36,698 bases of DNA, taken from contig JAWXBR010000008.1 of NCBI GenBank assembly GCA_034440235.1, positions 1 through 36,698 of the forward strand. Reading direction: 5' to 3'. The DNA comes from JAWXBR01 sp034440235. GTDB taxonomy: Bacteria; Bacteroidota; Ignavibacteria; Kapaibacteriales; Kapaibacteriaceae. The first letter of the stretch is position 1. Each line of letters begins with the position of its first letter. The notes under the pieces are model-generated. The model worked only from the letters and a program-made list of their open reading frames with translations, was not told the DNA's origin and ran no database searches. Shown here piece by piece: positions 6,379-15,248 of this stretch. Position numbers and translations under genes: made by a program.

Positions 6379-8493
6379 CTATGGCTTTTTCGGCATAACC
6401 ACTGTTGGTGAGGTTCCCGTAGAATCGGGTGGTCTGCCGCCTGGCGGTAACTGACCCGGTAACTGACCCGGCATTTTTTGAGGATTGATTCCAGGAATTG
6501 TGGGGATATTAATCCCGGGTATGTTGTTCAGCCCAGGCACATTGATATCCAGAGCATCTTCGTTGTTCTTGATGAGCTGTTGTAGTGCATCCAGCTCACC
6601 TGCTTTACCACGCTTGTATAATTCGTCGTCGAGATCGCGCAACAAGAGCGAGTCGGCGACTTCGACGCCGTTGCGCTTGGCTAGGGCATATTCTACACTT
6701 GGCCTGACGTCTTTTGCATACACAGACCTTGGATATTTCTCGACTAGTTGTTCGTAGTAAAAGATTGCGCTGTCGTTATTCACGAGATCTCGCTCGTACA
6801 TCCAGCCCAGCGCGTAAAGCGCCTTTGGTGCCATGTCGCTTGTGCCGTGGTTTGCTACGATTGCCAGATACTGCCGCGTAGCGTAGTTGTAGTCTTTAAT
6901 GCGACGGAAACTATTGCCCGATCGGTATAACTCTGCCGCATCGTCGACCTGTGCATCTTGACTGAAACCCAACGATGAAAACGCTTCACGAGCGACTTCT
7001 GTTTTCGGATACTTATCGGTGATGATGGCAAGAAGCGAATCGGCCGCTTCGGGTTCGTTCTCGCGGATAAGTCGTGCCTGTGCGTACAGATACCGGCCAC
7101 GATTCTCATCACCAACAGTTGTGCTGTCGTATGCGAACCTGAAATACATTAGGGCAGAATCGGGATTGCTCATCTGCTCGTGTATACGACCAAGTGAGAA
7201 AAACTCGCGGGCTTTCTGACGTTGCATCGAATCGGCGATGCCTGCCTTCTCGGGGATCACAGCACGGAGTCCGCCAATCTTATGATGCTGTTCTTCCCAT
7301 TGTTTGATGAGCGTGAAGTATTTGTTGGCGACCTCGTACACAGGTGTGCGTACAACCTTGGCCTTGGCGAAATACTTTAATGCTTCTTCGTACTTGGACT
7401 GTTTGTAAAGGCTCATGGCTTTTTGAAAAGCCTGGGCCATGAGCTCTGGACGTCCCACAAAGCTTGTATCGGCCTTTCGCTCCTGCGCGATTAAAGCTGG
7501 ATCGTTCTTGTCGGTCGTACGTTGCCTATCGAGTGAAATGCGCTCTGCTGCAATGAAGCTCGCCCACTCATCAAAGTTCTTACTCTTTTCAAGCGAGCCA
7601 AACAACGCGTCGGCCTCATCAAATCGTCCGAGCTTAGCCAATGCAGCACCGCGGTACAATGTAGCTTCGAACTGCGCGAGCGGATCGGGCGTGTATTCGA
7701 ATACCTTCTTAAAGTTCTCTTCTGCAAGCTTCCATTCGCCGAGTTTATAATAAACAGAGGCAAGATCTACCTGCCACTTGGCTCGCTGCTCATCGTCTTC
7801 GCTTTGTGCAATAGCTTGTTTGTATGGCTGAACAGCTTTGTCTACATCCCCGCCTTCGAGCTCGATCTCGGCTTGCATGCGAAAGGCTTCGCTTAAGATG
7901 TCATAACGGTCTTTGTACCATGCAACATCGATTGCCTTAGAGAGAGCCTGCTTGCCTTGAGAAATCTTCCGCTGTAGGAGATAATCCTTGGCGAGCAGCA
8001 AATGCACGTCGGGCGAAAGGTCGCCGTCCGGAAATTTCTCGACTGCTTCTAGGCACTTCTGCTGCGAGGCGACCCATTCCTGACGAAAGAAGTAGCTCTT
8101 TGCCATAAGGAAGAGCGTGCCTTCGACATAGTTCGACTTCGGATGATTGGCCAGGACCTTCGAGCCCTTGATTAAAATCGAATCGACCTTGGTAGCCATG
8201 GGCTGTAGCTTTGTTTTCTCGACAACAAAAGCACGCAAGAAATTCATCGTGCCCGCACCCTTGGCCGAAGCCGTTGTTTCTGCCTCTACACCTTCAATTG
8301 GCTGAACAAGAAGACGTGGCTTTGTGCGCTTGTTTTCGTCCTGAAAAGCAAACTCATCTTCAACCTCGGCCATAATGCGCTTGGCATTATAGTACGTGTT
8401 AAAAAATGTGGTCTGATTATCGAACCATGAACACGCACTCGTTAAAAGCAGCGAGGCAAGTAAGAGCGGCAATATGAATGAGCGGCGTTTCAG
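6379..8493 (-). CDS. TPR lipoprotein, PorW/SprE-like (possible T9SS component)
   Basis: Large outer-membrane-type lipoprotein of about 704 residues. A hydrophobic signal ends LLTSACSW (lipobox, lipidated Cys). An N-terminal TFFNTYYNAKR segment and at least eight helix pairs with TPR character follow (for example LYRGAALAKLGRFDEADALF and YALGWMYERDLVNNDSAIFY). The Pro/Gly-rich end contains PGINIPTIPGIN and a duplicated PGQL. This layout resembles PorW/SprE, a T9SS/gliding lipoprotein, and a PorV-like gene and T9SS cargo lie in the same window; the specific role is inference. Start is uncertain: no ATG exists. CTG at 8493 gives the basic n-region KRRSF expected of a signal peptide, while TTG at 8472 begins inside the hydrophobic stretch. 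An in-frame TAA lies just upstream within the 11-nt repeats. Confidence 0.75.
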   Translation of the reverse strand: MKRRSFILPLLLASLLLTSACSWFDNQTTFFNTYYNAKRIMAEVEDEFAFQDENKRTKPRLLVQPIEGVEAETTASAKGAGTMNFLRAFVVEKTKLQPMATKVDSILIKGSKVLANHPKSNYVEGTLFLMAKSYFFRQEWVASQQKCLEAVEKFPDGDLSPDVHLLLAKDYLLQRKISQGKQALSKAIDVAWYKDRYDILSEAFRMQAEIELEGGDVDKAVQPYKQAIAQSEDDEQRAKWQVDLASVYYKLGEWKLAEENFKKVFEYTPDPLAQFEATLYRGAALAKLGRFDEADALFGSLEKSKNFDEWASFIAAERISLDRQRTTDKNDPALIAQERKADTSFVGRPELMAQAFQKAMSLYKQSKYEEALKYFAKAKVVRTPVYEVANKYFTLIKQWEEQHHKIGGLRAVIPEKAGIADSMQRQKAREFFSLGRIHEQMSNPDSALMYFRFAYDSTTVGDENRGRYLYAQARLIRENEPEAADSLLAIITDKYPKTEVAREAFSSLGFSQDAQVDDAAELYRSGNSFRRIKDYNYATRQYLAIVANHGTSDMAPKALYALGWMYERDLVNNDSAIFYYEQLVEKYPRSVYAKDVRPSVEYALAKRNGVEVADSLLLRDLDDELYKRGKAGELDALQQLIKNNEDALDINVPGLNNIPGINIPTIPGINPQKMPGQLPGQLPPGGRPPDSTGTSPTVVMPKKP
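6446..6469. repeat. 12-nt in-frame duplication in the TPR lipoprotein tail
   Basis: Two perfect 12-nt copies (6446-6457, 6458-6469) encode PGQL twice in the proline-rich C-terminus. Confidence 0.85.
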
Positions 8494-8499
8494 GTAAGG

Positions 8500-8543
8500 G
8501 GCTGGTTAAGGGCTGGTTAAGGGCTGGTTAAGGGCTGGTTAAG
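8500..8543. repeat. Four perfect 11-nt repeats between the M61 and TPR genes
   Basis: GGCTGGTTAAG occurs four times head to tail and fills most of the 61-base gap between the M61 stop (8555) and the TPR gene start. On the minus strand each unit carries TTAA, so stop codons occur in the frames entering the TPR gene. Copy-number change would alter the spacing between the two genes. Confidence 0.95.
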
Positions 8544-8554
8544 GGGTTTGAATG

Positions 8555-10435
8555 TTATAGAGAGCGTTTTAGCCAGGTGGAGCGCATCAAGCGTTGACGT
8601 TCGTCCGGATTCTCGACCGATTCTATGACATACGACGTTACGTTCTCGGGTTTCAGCGACGTGGCAAACACAATGCCGTCTGTTTGGCCGGTGATTGTCG
8701 AGGCCGCGGTACCGACGGACTGAAGAAGTTGATCCAGATGAGCAACACCTGCAATGCGCAGGCCATTCACAGCCAAAAGCTCATCGTCGATTCCAAATCT
8801 GGCGGTTTGTGCAGGAGAGCCGTCTTCGACCCCACGGACAACGACCCTTCCGTTGACATCGGCACATATCAAGCCGGTAAACACTGGATTGGGAACCGAG
8901 GCAAATGCACGATTCTCACCGAAGGTTATTGCGTCTCGCTGCACGGGCTTTGTGGTAAGGCGGAGGCCAAGGGGCTTTAAGACTTCGTCGTATGGCAGCT
9001 CTGCTGTGGAGTCGAGCCACGACATAAGTCTATCTCGAAGCTGCGTGCCCGTGGCTCGCTCGAGTATTGCAATTACATCGTGCTCTGTTAGCCCCTTTTC
9101 GGGAGACCCTTGATAATTCTCCCACAAAGCACGTAATCCGTGGTCGAGAGTGAACTTGCCGTCGGTATGGTCTATGATGTACAAGTCGAGGAGCAACGTC
9201 ACGATGCCCCCCTTAAGGTAGTACGAGGGGAAGCGGTTGTTGGCGTCCGGACTTTGCATGTAAAGTTTCAACCATGCGAGGTACGAGCTGTCGCGCACCG
9301 ACATCGCGTTTCTGCCGGGCACACGCATAAGTCGTGCCAAATGTTCGGATGAGAGAACGCCGAGATATTCTGATTCAGTTAGGAACCCACAACGAAAAGA
9401 AATCAAGTCGTCGTAATACGAAGTGAATCCTTCTACAAGCCACAACATTGTGGTGTATTGTTCCTTGGTGTAATCGAACGGACCTAATTCGACTGGCCGT
9501 ATGCGTTTTGCATTCCATAGGTGGAAAAACTCGTGACATAAAAGCGCAAGTAAATCTTTCGCTCTTGCTTTGTCGAGAAGCGCAACCGGGTCGCATGCGT
9601 TCACCGAAGATCGTGCATGTTCGAGTCCGCCACTTGCACCAGGAAACACATGTACAATGAAGACATAACGATCGTACGGAACGCCGCCAAACATGTCGGC
9701 TACGACATCTACGATGCGCTCGATCTGGCGTGCCAGCCATTCGACTTCGACGTTCTGATTACTAACAACTGCGACTTCGTGTTTTGCTCCCTTGCGTTCG
9801 AATGTTGCAACGCGGTGATTGCCAATCTCAAGAGGTGAGTCTACAAGGATGTCGTAGTTCAGCGCACCAAAGAGTATGCCCGGCTGCGGCTGACCATCCT
9901 TGAGAACTCTTGAAAGCTGCGTACTTACTTGCGACCATTGCTGTGTGTCGTGTTTTAACAGCACATGATGAATTTCGTTTGTGCGGCCTTCGACGTACAT
10001 GAATGTAGCGGCAGGGACAATAAATGCGTGATTGCGATTGATGTGATTTGTGCGGACTGTACGCTCATAACCATAGACGAGGTACGATACTTCTATCTCG
10101 GTTGCACCTTCGGTCTGGATAACCATCGCCGCTTTGTCGCGCCACCGAAATGCGGCGGGTGACGAAGCCGCGCCTTCAATCCTCGCGACGGTGACGTTGC
10201 CCTGATAACCTGCATAGTCGCGAATCTTGTACGAGCCCGGTGTCCAGGATGGCATCACAACCGTAAGTTCAGAGCTGTTGACCTTGAATATGCGCATACG
10301 AACATGCACGATGTGTTGTGCTGCTCGCTCGAACGACACTTCGTAAATAATGTTAGCAGTTGTTCCGAGAATCTGCTCGTCGCGCTGCTCAATGTTGTAG
10401 GTGTTGTCAGCGGGCAATGGTGGCGATTGCTTCAT
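8555..10435 (-). CDS. M61-family (glycyl) aminopeptidase with PDZ domain
   Basis: Zinc metallopeptidase of 626 residues. An N-terminal beta domain precedes the GGLEHARSS substrate-site motif (about 269-277), the zinc motif HEFFHLWNAKRIRP (His301, Glu302, His305) and WLVEGFTSYYDD, whose glutamate is the likely third ligand. A PDZ domain near 530-600 is marked by GVEDGSPAQTARFGIDDELL. This order is the standard M61 layout. No signal peptide is evident at the ATG start, so it is probably cytoplasmic, although many relatives are exported. The ATG overlaps the stop of the J-domain gene by four bases (10432-10435), implying translational coupling. Confidence 0.9.
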   Translation of the reverse strand: MKQSPPLPADNTYNIEQRDEQILGTTANIIYEVSFERAAQHIVHVRMRIFKVNSSELTVVMPSWTPGSYKIRDYAGYQGNVTVARIEGAASSPAAFRWRDKAAMVIQTEGATEIEVSYLVYGYERTVRTNHINRNHAFIVPAATFMYVEGRTNEIHHVLLKHDTQQWSQVSTQLSRVLKDGQPQPGILFGALNYDILVDSPLEIGNHRVATFERKGAKHEVAVVSNQNVEVEWLARQIERIVDVVADMFGGVPYDRYVFIVHVFPGASGGLEHARSSVNACDPVALLDKARAKDLLALLCHEFFHLWNAKRIRPVELGPFDYTKEQYTTMLWLVEGFTSYYDDLISFRCGFLTESEYLGVLSSEHLARLMRVPGRNAMSVRDSSYLAWLKLYMQSPDANNRFPSYYLKGGIVTLLLDLYIIDHTDGKFTLDHGLRALWENYQGSPEKGLTEHDVIAILERATGTQLRDRLMSWLDSTAELPYDEVLKPLGLRLTTKPVQRDAITFGENRAFASVPNPVFTGLICADVNGRVVVRGVEDGSPAQTARFGIDDELLAVNGLRIAGVAHLDQLLQSVGTAASTITGQTDGIVFATSLKPENVTSYVIESVENPDERQRLMRSTWLKRSL

Positions 10436-11322
10436 CGTGCTCCAAAGTACGTATTGTCCATAAAATCAGAATCGAAGTCCTTATCCGACCCGGGCGCCGG
10501 TGTGTGCAACGGCACCTCTGCATTCGCCAATTCGACATACTGTACGCGGTGCAATTCGAGCTCCTTGCGTTTTGCTTCGACAGCGTTTTGCAGTTCTTCG
10601 CTGTGCCGACGGCGCCACGCTTCGTTGTCGAGCTCTGCTGCAATCGAAAACGGCTCTTGCGACTGTAATCTCTGCAATCGGCGCTTCTCAATGCGAAGTT
10701 TTGTCTCGAGAGACTCGGCCTCTGCACGCAGCGTATCAATCGAACCTTCGCTGCGAAGATCGTCATCTGCACCCGGCATCGTTGCAAGAAGTGCTCGAAG
10801 GCGCACTACATTACGGCGTCCGTAGGCGTCCTGCACCCTATCCCACTCACGTCTTCGATTGGCATCATCGCCCACTGCATCCGGGTGCAGCCGCTTGGCA
10901 AGTGTTCTGTACATCGTTGTCAGTTCGGCTTCGTCGGCGGTGTTTCCGTACTCGTTTGCCGACGCTTCACGCCGTTCACGCTCGAGCCGCGAGGCATCGC
11001 TCAAACGTTGATACAGTCGCTCGTATTCTTTATCGACGACCTTGTTGATTAGCACAACAATCTCTGGCGTAATTGTTTCTCCACGAGCGACCTTAATGCT
11101 GAGCAGTTCGACGCGCCTGAATAATTCTGCACATGCAAGTGTGAGTTGTTGTCGCATGCGTTCAATTGCGCCAAAATTCACATCGTACACATGCATCAAA
11201 CGCGTGTGCTCCTCTGACGTCAGTCGCACATACTCTTCAACCGTGCTTTTTAATGTGGCTCGTAAGTCTGCACACCGCTTGCGCAGTGACTCTACCTCGG
11301 GATGAGCATTCGGATGCAACAC
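10432..11322 (-). CDS. J-domain protein with flanking coiled coils
   Basis: A 296-residue hydrophilic, probably cytoplasmic protein. A J-domain-like segment at about 133-180 contains MYRTLAKRLHPDA, with the diagnostic HPD at 146-148 followed by an EWDRVQDAYG helix, so it should stimulate a DnaK-type ATPase. It lacks the Gly/Phe and zinc regions of DnaJ. On either side are long charged helices (residues 8-125 and 195-265) with coiled-coil spacing. The start is a GTG at 11322, nine bases after the VWA gene stop; no good ribosome site is visible. It overlaps the M61 start by four bases. The client is unknown. Confidence 0.75.
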   Translation of the reverse strand: MLHPNAHPEVESLRKRCADLRATLKSTVEEYVRLTSEEHTRLMHVYDVNFGAIERMRQQLTLACAELFRRVELLSIKVARGETITPEIVVLINKVVDKEYERLYQRLSDASRLERERREASANEYGNTADEAELTTMYRTLAKRLHPDAVGDDANRRREWDRVQDAYGRRNVVRLRALLATMPGADDDLRSEGSIDTLRAEAESLETKLRIEKRRLQRLQSQEPFSIAAELDNEAWRRRHSEELQNAVEAKRKELELHRVQYVELANAEVPLHTPAPGSDKDFDSDFMDNTYFGAR

Positions 11323-11331
11323 AGCAGTTGG

Positions 11332-13431
11332 CTATGCGGGTACCGCAGCGGGTTCGCGCGCGAAAAAGGCCGAAACAAGCATCTCTGCAAATGCACAAAG
11401 AATTGCAAGCACAACAAACAACGGCCACAGTTCAGAGCCTGTGCGTGCCGAAGAAATGGCTGCTGAGACGTTTGAGGCGTCGGATACGATTACAACATTG
11501 TCTGGGGAGCTGACGATAGACTTTACAGACGACTCAAGTGCGTTAGGCGAAAGGAAGTCGAGTATCGACTCGTCATTAGGGACATTCACGGCCACAGTCA
11601 TAACGCTTGCAGAGTCGGTAGTAGAAATCTTTACTACTCCTGCAGCCGGTTGAGCGGGCACCGTTAACAACGTCGCCGACGGCATACGCACAGATCGCAC
11701 GTTTGTCGTAATACCCGACACGTCGCGCATCAGGAACGATTCGACGCCTACATGGCGTGGAGGGACGGGCGCCGATACGGGTTCGCCGACACCCGCCTCG
11801 AGTCCGGCATCGCGTGGCATAAGCAAATACATAGACATCCGTACAGCAGTTGCTGCGAACAATCCTGTTACTGGAAAGGTGCTCCAGGTAAGGGTCGGCG
11901 GGATTGCTACAAACAGTACACGTCCGCCACCAATCGTGCTCTCGCTAATAAGCGGTCCGGCCGACGTACTCATAATCGTAACACCACCCGTTACTGGTAA
12001 CTGACGTTCGATGCGTGGCGATTCTACCATGCGTTTTTCATCAGCCCCTTTGAAGACCCCTACAAAGAGTGGATGCGAACGATCGATAGATGTGACTGTC
12101 CAAGGTTCATTGGCAGGGGCACTGCGAATGGCACCCGGTGTGAAGCCAAACGACGGGAGGGCCTGAAGAATAGATGGACTTTCATTTGCAAAGAGAACGA
12201 GGCCACCACCACGTTCAACCCATTGTTTGAATACTGCTGCGTCGGCAGTTGACATCGCCGATCCGCTAATCATTACAACGTCCGTAGAGCCCAGTCGCGA
12301 AGCTGCTTCTGCTGCCGTATTGGCAATGCTCACTTCAGGTGATGCTTGCTCCATTCCCGGAAGCGAAAGTGCTGTGCGCAAAAACATGATATCAGATTGA
12401 GCACCAACAAGCAACACCCGAGCACGTGGTGGTACGATGATTCCAGCGTATCGAATGTTGTCGCGGTCGATAGCATCGTTTTCGACTTCGACATGTGCTG
12501 CAATAATTCCGCGTCGCTGCGGAGGAGCAGCTACAACAACACTGCGCGTGGTTCCTGCTGGGACATCAACTGCTCGCTGCGCAACGCGCACGCCGTCGAA
12601 TGCCATACTTACAGGAATGCCAACTGCATCTGTTTTGCTGCCGTTGCGAATGATGGCTTCAATCTCTACTGGTTTATCGGGCTGAAACAGTTTAGTGATT
12701 ACGTTCAGACTATCGACGCTAAGGTTCTGCTCGAGTGCGGTTAGACCATCACCAATGCGCACTACGAACATCGTAGCGCCATCGGCTAGAACAACTCCAG
12801 AATCGGATGCATCACGACGTGTTAGCGACGTCTGCATATCACTAATAACAAAGACCTCGTGATGGACGTGTCGTGCCTCTTTGAACAGCTTGTCTACCAC
12901 GCGCAACATGCGTGGCAGATCGGACCTATCATCTGCAACTGCAATGCGATCGATCATCTCGCGTGCAACGGTAAACGTGCTGGTGAACGTGACCGTGCGT
13001 TGAGCATCAAAGCCCGAGAGGGGCAGAACTGCAACCTCGTCGCCATCTTTTAACGACGACACAATCTGTCGCGCTGTAGCAAGCGCCTGACGCAAACGGG
13101 GTCCTTGTTGATCGGCAGCTTCCATACTCGCCGAATTATCAACTAGTATAACAACGCTAGCACGTTGCTGAGCACCAAGCAAAGGCAGATTGCCAGGAAT
13201 GGTCGGCCGCGCAAATGCAAGCACTGCAAACACAATGATGAGCGTCCGCAGAATGAGCAGCAGAATCTGCTGAAGCTTCAGATTGCGCACCCGTGTTTGC
13301 TGCAACTCTTCTAGAAACCGTAACGTGCTGAATTCAACCGTGCGAAGTTTTCGCAGGTTTAGCAGATGCAACACCAGCGGTATACCCGCAGCTAGCATTC
13401 CAAACAGCACAAATGGATTCAGGAAATTCAT
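11332..13431 (-). CDS. BatA-type membrane VWA-domain protein
   Basis: Membrane-anchored von Willebrand A protein of 699 residues. The first 80 residues are the BatA N-terminal double-membrane-span domain (MNFLNPFVLFGMLAAGIP, then LNLRKLRTVEFSTLRFLEEL and a second hydrophobic span). A VWA domain with the MIDAS motif VDNSASME (Asp98, Ser100, Ser102) follows, then a glutamine-amidotransferase-like middle part (around GGGLVLFANE) and a final membrane span before FFAREPAAVPA. Bat proteins are linked to stress or aerotolerance and to membrane chaperoning, but no MoxR ATPase or BatB-E genes are seen here. The ATG overlaps the rluB stop by four bases. Family is secure, function is not. Confidence 0.85.
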   Translation of the reverse strand: MNFLNPFVLFGMLAAGIPLVLHLLNLRKLRTVEFSTLRFLEELQQTRVRNLKLQQILLLILRTLIIVFAVLAFARPTIPGNLPLLGAQQRASVVILVDNSASMEAADQQGPRLRQALATARQIVSSLKDGDEVAVLPLSGFDAQRTVTFTSTFTVAREMIDRIAVADDRSDLPRMLRVVDKLFKEARHVHHEVFVISDMQTSLTRRDASDSGVVLADGATMFVVRIGDGLTALEQNLSVDSLNVITKLFQPDKPVEIEAIIRNGSKTDAVGIPVSMAFDGVRVAQRAVDVPAGTTRSVVVAAPPQRRGIIAAHVEVENDAIDRDNIRYAGIIVPPRARVLLVGAQSDIMFLRTALSLPGMEQASPEVSIANTAAEAASRLGSTDVVMISGSAMSTADAAVFKQWVERGGGLVLFANESPSILQALPSFGFTPGAIRSAPANEPWTVTSIDRSHPLFVGVFKGADEKRMVESPRIERQLPVTGGVTIMSTSAGPLISESTIGGGRVLFVAIPPTLTWSTFPVTGLFAATAVRMSMYLLMPRDAGLEAGVGEPVSAPVPPRHVGVESFLMRDVSGITTNVRSVRMPSATLLTVPAQPAAGVVKISTTDSASVMTVAVNVPNDESILDFLSPNALESSVKSIVSSPDNVVIVSDASNVSAAISSARTGSELWPLFVVLAILCAFAEMLVSAFFAREPAAVPA

Positions 13432-14201
13432 GTTAGATTAACAATCTTCCTGAGTTCGTGTACTTCTTCGCGTGTAAGGTGCCGGTATTCGCCGCGGTTT
13501 AAGCCGCGGTTTGTAAGAAATGCATATTGTTTACGATCGAGACGTTTTACTTCGTAGCCGAGCGACTCGAATATTCGACGCACTTCTCTGTTACGTCCTT
13601 CATGGATTTCGAGAATTACACTGCTGCGGTCGCTTGGGTCGATCATGATGTTGCAGGGCTGCGACGGACCGTCCTCGAGCTCGACACCTGCGGCAATCTT
13701 TTTGGCGTGGTCTGACCGAAGTGGCGCATCGAGAGCGGCCTTGTACACACGTGGTATGGCGTAACGTGGGTGCATGAGCCTGTGTGCAAGATCGCCATCG
13801 TTTGTCAGCAAAAGCACACCCGTTGTATTTCTGTCGAGACGTCCGACCGTAAACAACCTCGTGTGAATTTTCACGATGTCGAATACCGTTAATCTTCCCA
13901 GCTCATCACTCGACGTTGCGATGTAGTTCTTCGGCTTGTTGAGAATGACATACGTGAGATGTTTTGTGCGCGTAACTGGTTCGCCGTTCACGCTTATCTG
14001 ATCATCGAGCGTAACCTTCGTGCCAAGCTCATTCACGATACGTCCGTTTACAACAACCTTGCCTTCCGAGATAAGCTGATCTGCATGCCTGCGCGACGCA
14101 ATGCCTGCGTCGGCAATTACACGATTCAAGCGGATGGGGACGGCGGGTCCTTCTTCGGGTTCTGGTTTCGGAGCGCGTTTTCCTGGTCTATTTGTTTTCA
14201 T
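13428..14201 (-). CDS. rluB: 23S rRNA pseudouridine synthase, RsuA/RluB family
   Basis: 257-residue RNA-modifying enzyme. A short basic/proline-rich arm precedes an S4 RNA-binding domain (IRLNRVIADAGIASRRHADQLI, then GKVVVNGRIV). The pseudouridine synthase core has the catalytic-aspartate motif GRLDRNTTGVLLLTNDGD (Asp123), HPRYAIPRVYKA and EGRNREVRRIFESLGYEV. This matches the RsuA/RluB/RluE/RluF group; the full S4 domain and length favour RluB (U2605 of 23S rRNA), while paralogue identity is less sure. The ATG at 14201 is separated from the glycosyltransferase stop by a 48-base gap that is largely a copy of that gene's 3' end. Confidence 0.88.
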   Translation of the reverse strand: MKTNRPGKRAPKPEPEEGPAVPIRLNRVIADAGIASRRHADQLISEGKVVVNGRIVNELGTKVTLDDQISVNGEPVTRTKHLTYVILNKPKNYIATSSDELGRLTVFDIVKIHTRLFTVGRLDRNTTGVLLLTNDGDLAHRLMHPRYAIPRVYKAALDAPLRSDHAKKIAAGVELEDGPSQPCNIMIDPSDRSSVILEIHEGRNREVRRIFESLGYEVKRLDRKQYAFLTNRGLNRGEYRHLTREEVHELRKIVNLT

Positions 14202-14217
14202 GTCGATAATCCGTTTC

Positions 14218-14284
14218 GTTCAAGTAAATCTGTCACCGCGCTTGTTCAATCACCGCGCTTGTTCAAGTAAGTCTGTTACCGCAC
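14218..14284. repeat. Duplicated 3' end of the glycosyltransferase gene including its stop
   Basis: Three related copies (14218-14243, 14244-14260 shortened, 14261-14284). The right copy encodes the last residues TDLLEQ; the shortened copy carries AR and the TGA stop (14250-14252); the left copy repeats the whole tail with another TGA (14233-14235) out of frame. Confidence 0.85.
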
Positions 14285-15248
14285 TATGTATGTGTTGTGA
14301 TGTGATTGATCGCATGCACTCATGTGTTCGAATCGGACACTTCAAGGTGCCGTGACTGCTGCATGGTCGGCAAGGCAAATCGGTTCGTTCGACGATGCGT
14401 GAGAACATGCCGAACGGACCAAATCCGAACTCGCGCACGGTCGGCCCGAACACTCCAACAACAGGAACACCCTGCAAAGATGCGATATGCAGCGGTGCAC
14501 TATCGTTAGCAACCACAATCGAAGCACCTGCAATCAGCGCCGCAGCCTGCCTTAACGTGGTCTGTCCGGCCAAATCCAAGACATTCTCACGTGCCTTCAC
14601 ACACCCCCGTACCGAGGCATCGCCTATCACAACTACACGCCGATTTTGCTCAGCCAACTGCAAAGCCAGCTCGTTAACGTATTCCAGCGGCCATTGTTTG
14701 GTGGGCCACACCGTGCCAGGGGCCAGCACTATATATCCACCACCGATGCCCGCCTTACCAGTCAAATCAGCGTCTGTAAAAAGTTTTAGGCGCCCTACAT
14801 CTTCCTTCGTTGGAACTTGAACGGAGTCTAGTCCGCGCAGCAGCTGCAAATGCCTATCTGCATCGTGCAAGGCACGTGGGTACTTAATGACAGTTGTTCG
14901 CGGCAACCAACGTGTCCATGTCGTGTTGAACGTCACCGTGTGTTTGGGGTGCATCGCATGCACAAGGCGCATTGTCCGAAACGAGGTGTGTGGCACGAGA
15001 GCAACGTCGACATGTGCACAACGTTCGGCTATGAGTTTACGCAGCCCCTTACCACCCTTGTGTTCGCCGCGTTTGTCGAATGCAACCACTTCGTCGGCGT
15101 AGTTGAGTCCGGTTACAAAGCTTGCCGCTGCAGGTGTTGTAATAAACACAATGTGCGCATCTGGAAACTGCTGGCGCAACGCAGCGCACAATGGCAATGT
15201 GAGGAGCACATCGCCGAGAAATGCGGTTTGAATGATGGCGATTGTCAT
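14250..15248 (-). CDS. Family 9 glycosyltransferase, ADP-heptose:LPS heptosyltransferase-like
   Basis: GT-B enzyme of lipopolysaccharide core assembly, cytoplasmic face of the inner membrane, 332 residues. Seen: N-terminal MTIAIIQTAFLGDVLLTLPL (acceptor side), the nucleotide-sugar side VLAPGTVWPTKQWP, the DLAGQTTLRQAAALIAGA helix and the signature NDSAPLHIASLQGVPVVGVF. A Cys-rich segment near the end (CRPCSSHGTLKCPIRTHEC) matches the WaaF/RfaF style. The donor could be a sugar other than ADP-heptose. Its ATG overlaps the acyltransferase stop by four bases, which pairs two LPS enzymes in one transcript. The 3' end is involved in the duplication at 14218-14284. Confidence 0.88.
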   Translation of the reverse strand: MTIAIIQTAFLGDVLLTLPLCAALRQQFPDAHIVFITTPAAASFVTGLNYADEVVAFDKRGEHKGGKGLRKLIAERCAHVDVALVPHTSFRTMRLVHAMHPKHTVTFNTTWTRWLPRTTVIKYPRALHDADRHLQLLRGLDSVQVPTKEDVGRLKLFTDADLTGKAGIGGGYIVLAPGTVWPTKQWPLEYVNELALQLAEQNRRVVVIGDASVRGCVKARENVLDLAGQTTLRQAAALIAGASIVVANDSAPLHIASLQGVPVVGVFGPTVREFGFGPFGMFSRIVERTDLPCRPCSSHGTLKCPIRTHECMRSITSQHIHSAVTDLLEQAR

